A DNA stretch of 7,918 bases from positions 1 to 7,918 of the forward strand of contig VHBD01000058.1 of assembly GCA_016872125.1 (NCBI GenBank). Reading direction: 5' to 3'. Both the position numbers and the translations under genes were made by a program. Shown in pieces: positions 1 to 4,958 of this stretch. The first letter of the stretch is position 1. Each line of letters starts with the position of its first letter. The notes beneath the pieces were generated by a model. The model made no database searches and was not told the DNA's origin. It saw only the letters and a program-made list of their open reading frames with translations. The stretch is from Sphingomonadales bacterium (GTDB lineage: Bacteria > Bacteroidota > Bacteroidia > UBA7662).

Positions 1-1
1 C

Positions 2-781
2 AAAATCTTATCCCGAAGGATTGAATCTTCGCCCGAGCTGACCTCGGAGCAGAAGCGCATTCAGATTTTGATGTGCATCTTGAGCAATTATACTCCGGAA
101 TGTTTGGTGCGTTGCGAAGTTTCATGCGCCGTTGAAGAACTCAACGATGTGCCTGAACTTGCGCCCGAAGAATTTGCCTCCAAATTTCTGCGTGCCGTAA
201 GGATTGCCCATTTGGAGCCCTACCGCGCCGTTACGCATAACAAGGGGATCATGAACGGGATTGATTCGGTGGTCTTGGCGACGGGGAATGATTTTCGGGC
301 TGTGGAAGCCTGTGCCCATGCTTATGCAGCCAAAGACGGAACCTACCGCTCCTTGACCCACGCCTCCGTTGAAAACGGGCTTTTTCGTTTCTGGATCGAA
401 ATTCCCCTAGCCTTGGGAACGGTGGGTGGCCTTACCGGCCTGCACCCTATGGTCAAATTCTCGCATGAATTGTTAGGAAACCCCGGAGCCCGCGATTTAA
501 TGCAAATCACCGCCGCGGTGGGTTTGGCTCAAAATTTTTCGGCCTTGAAATCTTTGGTCTCTTCAGGGATACAAAAAGGGCACATGAAGATGCATCTTCT
601 GAATATTTTGAATCAACTGGGAGCAAGCGAGGCGCAGAAAGAAAAAGCCAAAATTTACTTTAGCGACAAAATAATTTCCTTCGCCGAAGTGAAAGCCTTC
701 GTGGATCGATTGCAAGGGTATGGTTTGCCAGATCCCAAACTTATATTGCTAAGCGACAATCATTCCTCTTTGGAATCCTGA
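2..781 (+). CDS. mvaA: Hydroxymethylglutaryl-CoA reductase, class II (5'-truncated by window edge)
   Basis: This is the C-terminal 259 residues of HMG-CoA reductase, which converts HMG-CoA to mevalonate with reduced nicotinamide cofactor. The frame is open from base 2 with no credible start, so about 170-180 N-terminal residues, including the catalytic Glu region, lie outside the window; class II enzymes usually have about 430 residues. The visible part matches the soluble, membrane-anchor-free (Pseudomonas mevalonii-like) class. It has PYRAVTHNKGIMNGID with the catalytic Lys (codon near 242), then ATGNDFRAVEACAHAYAA with the catalytic Asp, then LGTVGGLTGLHP. Near the C-terminus, GIQKGHMKMHLLNIL carries the catalytic His. 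The databases' 'degradative' label for this class is misleading here, because downstream genes consume mevalonate for biosynthesis. The next gene starts 36 nt later, consistent with one operon. Family assignment is very secure; cofactor preference cannot be read from the sequence. Confidence 0.96.
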   Translation, partial: KILSRRIESSPELTSEQKRIQILMCILSNYTPECLVRCEVSCAVEELNDVPELAPEEFASKFLRAVRIAHLEPYRAVTHNKGIMNGIDSVVLATGNDFRAVEACAHAYAAKDGTYRSLTHASVENGLFRFWIEIPLALGTVGGLTGLHPMVKFSHELLGNPGARDLMQITAAVGLAQNFSALKSLVSSGIQKGHMKMHLLNILNQLGASEAQKEKAKIYFSDKIISFAEVKAFVDRLQGYGLPDPKLILLSDNHSSLES

Positions 782-817
782 GAGATGGTTGGGATGTACT
801 CTGTGTTTGGATAGAGC

Positions 818-1876
818 ATGAAGGATGGGTCATTTTCATCGATTCACGGTGATTTGCTTTTTCAACAATGGGTTCCGGGCAAAATCCTCATGTCCGGAGA
901 ATACGTCGTACTCGATGGAGCGACTGCTTTTGGGCTTGCCTCGCGAATGGGCCAAAGCATGTCGGTGTTTCGGGGCAGTGAACCGGGGTGCTTGCGCTGG
1001 ACCGCCCTTGATCATCTCCACAATCCTTGGCTCCAGGCGAATTATCGCATCTTGGATGGGCAATGGTCGGTAGGAGAGGTCTCCGATAAGGCCGCTGAAG
1101 CCTCGAGTATACTCCAAAACTGGCTCCAAGCCGCATGGACGTTGATGGCCAAGCCTGGCGAAGGTTCAGTATCGGGATATGAAGGGGCATCCTGGAACGA
1201 TATCCTGCATACAGAGGGCCTAACAGTGCAGACCCAATTGGATTTTGCCCGCTCTTGGGGTTTGGGCAGCAGTTCCACGGCGTTGGCCTTGTTGGCTCAA
1301 TGGTTAGGGGTGGATGCCAGGCGCCTTTACGCACTCACCACCAACGGTTCGGGATACGACCTTGAGGTGGCTATGCAAAATTCTTCGATTCTGTACCGCC
1401 TACCCGAGGGACGAGCTATCCCAAATTCACCTTCTCCCGCTCCGTTGGAGCCCATCGTTCAGCCCATAGCCTACCGATCACCCCAAGGTGGCGCTTTATG
1501 GTTGGTGGATCCGGGTGGGAAGCAAATTTCAGCCAAGGAGGTCGTGCGCTACCGTAACCTTGATACGAACCAACGCATGGCCCACGTTGAGGAGATTTCT
1601 TCGTTGAGCATCGCCCTTGCCACTTGCCAAGACGTGACCATGATGTTGGATTTCTTTGAGCAGCACGATGCCGTATTGGAAAAGCTCTTGGGGCAACCTT
1701 GCCTTCAACGCAGTGCAGGGAACGGGTTTCCGGGCAGGCTCAAAAGCCTGGGCGCCTGGGGCGGAGATCTGTTCCTGGCAGTCTCCCCTTGTCCGGAAGA
1801 TGCCCTCCATTGGCTTGAAAATCAAGCGAATTGGTCGATTTATCCCTTTGAACAGCTTGTCCGATGCGAGCCTTAA
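818..1876 (+). CDS. GHMP kinase of the Bacteroidota 'GYDIA' family, candidate phosphomevalonate kinase
   Basis: This 352-residue cytosolic protein has the three GHMP-kinase motifs in order. Motif 1 is WVPGKILMSGEYVVLDGA (about 18-35), the ATP-binding glycine-rich motif 2 is WGLGSSSTALALLA (147-160), and the C-terminal glycine loop is KSLGAWGGDLFLA (309-321). Between them, NGSGYDLEVA (176-185) occupies the place of the GYDIA signature and resembles the GSGFDVA stretch of ERG8-type phosphomevalonate kinases. The family is common in Bacteroidota beside mevalonate genes. It sits between HMG-CoA reductase and mvaD, and a separate gene here is clearly mevalonate kinase. The missing step is therefore phosphorylation of mevalonate-5-phosphate to the diphosphate, and PMK is my inference. 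The signature reads GYDLEVA rather than GYDIA. The start at 818 puts the PGK motif at residue 20, as expected; no Shine-Dalgarno is visible. GHMP-family membership is near certain, the substrate moderately so. Confidence 0.9.
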   Translation: MKDGSFSSIHGDLLFQQWVPGKILMSGEYVVLDGATAFGLASRMGQSMSVFRGSEPGCLRWTALDHLHNPWLQANYRILDGQWSVGEVSDKAAEASSILQNWLQAAWTLMAKPGEGSVSGYEGASWNDILHTEGLTVQTQLDFARSWGLGSSSTALALLAQWLGVDARRLYALTTNGSGYDLEVAMQNSSILYRLPEGRAIPNSPSPAPLEPIVQPIAYRSPQGGALWLVDPGGKQISAKEVVRYRNLDTNQRMAHVEEISSLSIALATCQDVTMMLDFFEQHDAVLEKLLGQPCLQRSAGNGFPGRLKSLGAWGGDLFLAVSPCPEDALHWLENQANWSIYPFEQLVRCEP

Positions 1877-1940
1877 GCCCTTCACCTTCCATAATGTTTT
1901 GATAAAAAGTTATTTGTTGTAACACTATTATTAATTATTT

Positions 1941-1948
1941 GATTTTTG
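1941..1948 (+). promoter_or_regulatory. Candidate Bacteroidota-type promoter before mvaD
   Basis: The 102-nt gap 1877-1978 is strikingly AT-rich compared with the surrounding coding DNA. GATTTTTG at 1941-1948 differs by one base from the Bacteroidota -7 consensus TAnnTTTG. A TTG at 1917-1919 lies 21 nt upstream, an acceptable distance for the -33 element. A transcript would begin near 1953-1956 and leave a leader of about 25 nt. That leader has no Shine-Dalgarno but is A/T-rich just before the ATG at 1979, as is usual in this phylum. Such AT-rich matches arise easily by chance, so this is only a candidate. If real, mvaD, the mevalonate kinase and the prenyltransferase can be expressed apart from the two upstream genes. 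Confidence 0.35.
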
Positions 1949-1978
1949 TTCATTGAAGTCCCTATTAAATTTTCTACT

Positions 1979-3085
1979 ATGTCGCTATCCCGTTCCGAAT
2001 CCAACATTATTTCCTCCGGCGAACTTGGGTGGGAATGTCCATCGAACATTGCGCTAGTGAAATATTGGGGTAAATATCCAGGGCAAATCCCAGCCAATCC
2101 ATCGCTTAGCCTTACTTTATCTTCCTGTGTGAGCAGAACACAGATTGCCTACCGTGAGTCGGATCAAGGAAGCATGGAATTTCTTTTTGAAGGAGCGCCT
2201 AAGCCTGAATTTGCGCAAAAAATCCAAGGCTATCTGGACAGCCTTCATGCAGATTTGCCTTGGTTAACTCGGCTTCACCTGCAGATAGAATCCCATAACA
2301 CCTTTCCGCATAGTAGCGGGATTGCCTCCTCGGCCTCGGCCATGGGGGCTTTGGCCCTTGGGTTAGCGAGTATGGATCGCGCCTTTCGTGGGGCTGAATC
2401 TGGGGATGGACTGAACGATTCGGCCTTCTGGGCTCAGGCCTCGGACCTTGCCAGGCGGGGTTCCGGTTCCGCCTGTCGTTCGATTTACGGCGGTTACACC
2501 GTTTGGGGGGGCCATCCGGCTGTACCAGGATCCAATGATCGCCGTGCCGTTCCATTGGACATGGAGGCGGTGCACCCTTCCTTTCGCAACCTCCAGGATA
2601 CCGTGCTGTTGGTCGATCGAGGAAGCAAATCGGTATCTTCTTCGGCAGGTCATGGGCTCATGAATGGGCATCCGTATGCCAAGGCTCGCTTTGCCCAAGG
2701 AGCCGAGCGAGTTGCTCAGCTTTGGGCTATGTTGCAAGATGGCGGAGAAGCATCTTGGCTGGCTTTCATGGATTTGGTGGAATCGGAAGCCTTGACACTG
2801 CATGCCATGATGTTGGCCTCAACACCCTCCTATTTGCTAATGAAACCATCCACGGTGGCCCTATTGGAAGAAATCCGGCGTTTTCGAAACCAAAGCGGGG
2901 TTCCGGTGTTTTTTACTTTGGATGCCGGAGCAAATGTTCATCTTCTTTTTCCGGAATCCGCTTCGGCCCAGGCCAGGGAACTAATTGATAAGCAATTAAC
3001 TCCGTATCTAAACGAAGATTCGTACCTTTGCGACCGTTTGGGATATGGGCCAACGCCTTGGGCCCGGACACCCCTTACCTCATGA
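1979..3085 (+). CDS. mvaD: Diphosphomevalonate decarboxylase
   Basis: This 368-residue cytosolic enzyme uses ATP to phosphorylate and decarboxylate mevalonate-5-diphosphate to isopentenyl diphosphate, the last step of the classical mevalonate route. Seen directly: CPSNIALVKYWGKY (20-33) followed by IPANPSLSLTLS, the substrate/ATP N-terminal motif; HSSGIASSASAMGALALG (111-128), the phosphate-binding loop; LARRGSGSACRSIYGGY (157-173), the decarboxylase-specific signature; and FTLDAGANVHLLF (312-324), where Asp315 matches the family's catalytic aspartate. No expected motif is missing. I chose ATG 1979 because the upstream in-frame TTG at 1946 only adds eleven residues outside the conserved domain and overlaps the candidate promoter. 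The stop overlaps the next start (ATGA), indicating translational coupling with the mevalonate kinase gene. Confidence 0.96.
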   Translation: MSLSRSESNIISSGELGWECPSNIALVKYWGKYPGQIPANPSLSLTLSSCVSRTQIAYRESDQGSMEFLFEGAPKPEFAQKIQGYLDSLHADLPWLTRLHLQIESHNTFPHSSGIASSASAMGALALGLASMDRAFRGAESGDGLNDSAFWAQASDLARRGSGSACRSIYGGYTVWGGHPAVPGSNDRRAVPLDMEAVHPSFRNLQDTVLLVDRGSKSVSSSAGHGLMNGHPYAKARFAQGAERVAQLWAMLQDGGEASWLAFMDLVESEALTLHAMMLASTPSYLLMKPSTVALLEEIRRFRNQSGVPVFFTLDAGANVHLLFPESASAQARELIDKQLTPYLNEDSYLCDRLGYGPTPWARTPLTS

Positions 3086-4026
3086 AATCCACCATTTCCC
3101 AAAGTTTGTATTATGCCAAGGTCCTCCTTTTTGGAGAATACGGCATTATGGAGGATTCAATGGGGCTTTCCATTCCCTATGAGCATTTCCAGGGTCAGTT
3201 CAAAAAAGGAGTTCTGGACAGCGAGGCATCCCGCGCCAGTAACCAAAACCTTCGAGAATTCGCAGGGTACTTGAAAGGGCTCGCTGCCGAATTAGTGGAT
3301 CTGGACCATGAGCGTCTGGCGAAAGATTTGGAACAAGGCTTGCAATTTGAGTCCAATATCCCCCAAGGATTTGGCGTGGGCAGCTCGGGTGCCCTTGTTG
3401 CGGCGGTTTACGAACATTATGCAAGAAACCTTGAGGAGGTATCCACCCTGACCCAAAATCCGGAAGCAATTCAAAGCCTCAAAGGCCGCCTGGGCCTCAT
3501 GGAGTCCTTTTTCCATGGCCGCTCCTCCGGTATGGATCCTTTGATTTGTTATTTGCGGATTCCCATGTTGATTGATCGAAACAGGCGGCTTGGTCAAGTG
3601 GCTCTCCCTTCTGAAAGCATCACAGGCAAAGGTGCCATTTTCCTTTTGAGCACAGGGCAGCCTAGGCAAACCCAGCCATTGGTCTCCATCTTCCTCGAAA
3701 AACTCAAGCATGATGGGTTCCGGCAAATGATTCGCCAGGAATTCAATGAATACAACAACGAATGCATCAAGGCTTTCCTAAGCGGTAAACCTGGGCCCTT
3801 GTTCCAAAATCTGCGCGCCCTTTCTCATCTTGTCTTGCAGCATTTTCAGCCCATGATTCCGGATTCTTTCAGGGCCGTATGGCAGCAGGGGATTGACAGC
3901 GGGGTTTACTACCTCAAATTATGCGGGTCCGGTGGGGGAGGTTACCTGCTTGGATTCACCAAGGACCTCGAACAAACACAATCCATGCTGGATGGCCACG
4001 AATTACGCGTCGTCCACAGGTTCTAA
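3082..4026 (+). CDS. mvk: Mevalonate kinase (GHMP family)
   Basis: This 314-residue protein is predicted to phosphorylate mevalonate to mevalonate-5-phosphate in the cytosol. The N-terminal motif YYAKVLLFGEYGIMEDSMG (10-28) is the Bacteroidota form, with Ala-Lys replacing the usual Pro-Gly-Lys but keeping Lys13 and Glu19. IPQGFGVGSSGALVAAVY (93-110) is the ATP-binding loop. HGRSSGMDPL (145-154) holds the presumed catalytic Asp152 in the SSGxD context typical of mevalonate kinases. KLCGSGGGGYLLGF (279-292) is the C-terminal glycine motif. The ATG at 3082 overlaps the mvaD stop by 4 nt. An in-frame ATG at 3028 would give a longer overlap and 18 residues with no family resemblance. Its 3' end overlaps the next gene by about 35 nt. 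Feedback regulation by prenyl diphosphates is known for some mevalonate kinases but cannot be judged here. Phosphomevalonate kinase is the main alternative and less likely, given the SSGMDP motif. Confidence 0.92.
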   Translation: MKSTISQSLYYAKVLLFGEYGIMEDSMGLSIPYEHFQGQFKKGVLDSEASRASNQNLREFAGYLKGLAAELVDLDHERLAKDLEQGLQFESNIPQGFGVGSSGALVAAVYEHYARNLEEVSTLTQNPEAIQSLKGRLGLMESFFHGRSSGMDPLICYLRIPMLIDRNRRLGQVALPSESITGKGAIFLLSTGQPRQTQPLVSIFLEKLKHDGFRQMIRQEFNEYNNECIKAFLSGKPGPLFQNLRALSHLVLQHFQPMIPDSFRAVWQQGIDSGVYYLKLCGSGGGGYLLGFTKDLEQTQSMLDGHELRVVHRF

Positions 4027-4921
4027 TCCCGGGAAAGAGTCTTCTCTCTCCCGCATCCACCTCAAATTTTTACGGGTTCTGGCCTTTTTGGGGCTGATTC
4101 GTTGGTACAATCTGTTGATTGTGGCTGTGGCCCAAATTCTGGCCGCTGGATTTCTCTTGGACCAAGCGCCCTTGAAGGGTTGGCGGTATTTGTTGGATCG
4201 GGAACTGTGGCTCATCGTGATCGGTACGGCTTCGATGCTTGCAGGGGGCTACCTGATCAACGCCTATTACGACCTGGAGAAGGATATGGCCAATCACCCG
4301 CGTAAAGTGATTGTCGGAAGAGTCATTCATCCATCCCATGCCTTGCAGGCCTGGCTAGGATTGAGCCTGCTCACGGCCCTCCTTTTATGGCCTTTGGGTT
4401 ATCGTTTCCTGGCTTATTATCTGCTGTACGGAGCAGGGCTGTGGTTGTATTCGCACAAACTGAAACGCATTCCGTTGTTAGGAACGGTGACCGCCATCCT
4501 CCTGCTCCTTGCGGCCTTCATGGCCATGGTCCTTTATTACCGGGATGCGAATGTTCCCACTTTGGTCTTTGTGCTCTACGTAGGGGTCTTGGAATGGGTG
4601 CGTGGCCTTGTCAAGGATTGCCAAAATGTGCGAGGTGACACTATTTTCGGATACCAAACCGTGCCGGTCGTGATGGGTCTTCGCAAAACCCGTAACATCA
4701 TTTTGATTTCCATGGTAGGATTGGCCGTGCCGGTTGGGTGGTTAACGCTGTACGGGCATGTTCACCCATGGTTTCCCTACCTGTTGACCCTGCAAGTGCT
4801 GGGCGTGACGGCGGGAACCATCCTGATGTTTCGGTCCATGTCCTCCGGTTCCTTGCATGCCACCCAAAGGATCCTCAAATTGGTCTTGCTCAGCGGCATC
4901 GCCGGGCTTATTCTTTGGTAG
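3992..4921 (+). CDS. UbiA-family prenyltransferase, geranylgeranylglycerol-phosphate geranylgeranyltransferase-like
   Basis: This 309-residue integral membrane protein has about nine hydrophobic segments (roughly 36-56, 71-90, 118-137, 139-155, 163-182, 188-205, 235-254, 260-280, 294-309), the standard UbiA fold. The first Asp-rich motif is NAYYDLEKD (Asn90, Asp94, Asp98), followed by NHPRKVIVGR. The second is RGLVKDCQNVRGD (204-216), with Lys208, Asp209 and Asp216; these bind Mg-prenyl diphosphate. The KD...GD form followed by YQTVPVVMG resembles DGGGP-synthase-type members rather than UbiA or MenA proper. Bacteroidota homologues are usually annotated as geranylgeranylglycerol-phosphate geranylgeranyltransferase. 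ATG 3992 overlaps mevalonate kinase by 35 nt and leaves a polar 25-residue N-terminus before the first membrane segment; an in-frame start at 3893 seems too far upstream. The linkage to IPP genes suggests it uses a cluster-derived prenyl donor. The acceptor is unproven: glyceryl-ether lipid or quinone-like aromatics are possible. Confidence 0.85.
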   Translation: MATNYASSTGSNPGKESSLSRIHLKFLRVLAFLGLIRWYNLLIVAVAQILAAGFLLDQAPLKGWRYLLDRELWLIVIGTASMLAGGYLINAYYDLEKDMANHPRKVIVGRVIHPSHALQAWLGLSLLTALLLWPLGYRFLAYYLLYGAGLWLYSHKLKRIPLLGTVTAILLLLAAFMAMVLYYRDANVPTLVFVLYVGVLEWVRGLVKDCQNVRGDTIFGYQTVPVVMGLRKTRNIILISMVGLAVPVGWLTLYGHVHPWFPYLLTLQVLGVTAGTILMFRSMSSGSLHATQRILKLVLLSGIAGLILW

Positions 4922-4958
4922 CAAACGGGTAAAGCTTCTTCCAAAAGCCCTGTTTGCT
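4920..4958. terminator. Candidate bidirectional terminator hairpin between convergent genes
   Basis: An imperfect inverted repeat fills the 36-nt space between the convergent prenyltransferase and mfd stop codons. The left arm AGCAAACGGG (4920-4929) pairs with CCC-T-GTTTGCT (4948-4958), giving seven base pairs, one bulged T and three more G-C pairs around a loop of about 18 nt. The arms overlap the last bases of both genes. There is no strong T-run on either side; only ATTTT near 4965 follows on the plus strand. Termination may therefore be weak or the repeat coincidental. Confidence 0.35.

Noticed and set aside
68..781. Reading the HMG-CoA reductase fragment as a complete small gene starting near 68
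   Set aside because: The frame is open to the window edge, upstream residues continue the family sequence, and a start here would remove the N-terminal half of the catalytic domain.
888..1334. A 148-codon open frame on the minus strand inside the GYDIA kinase gene
   Set aside because: It lies wholly opposite a gene with clear family motifs, and its translation shows no recognisable domain, so it is a shadow frame.
1909..1923. A small hairpin GTTA...TAAC in the AT-rich gap, considered as a terminator after the GYDIA kinase
   Set aside because: The stem is only four A/T-rich base pairs and too weak to support termination.
1946..1978. An eleven-residue N-terminal extension of mvaD from the TTG at 1946
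   Set aside because: The extension is outside the conserved domain, overlaps the promoter-like element, and an ATG at 1979 with A/T-rich context is a better start.
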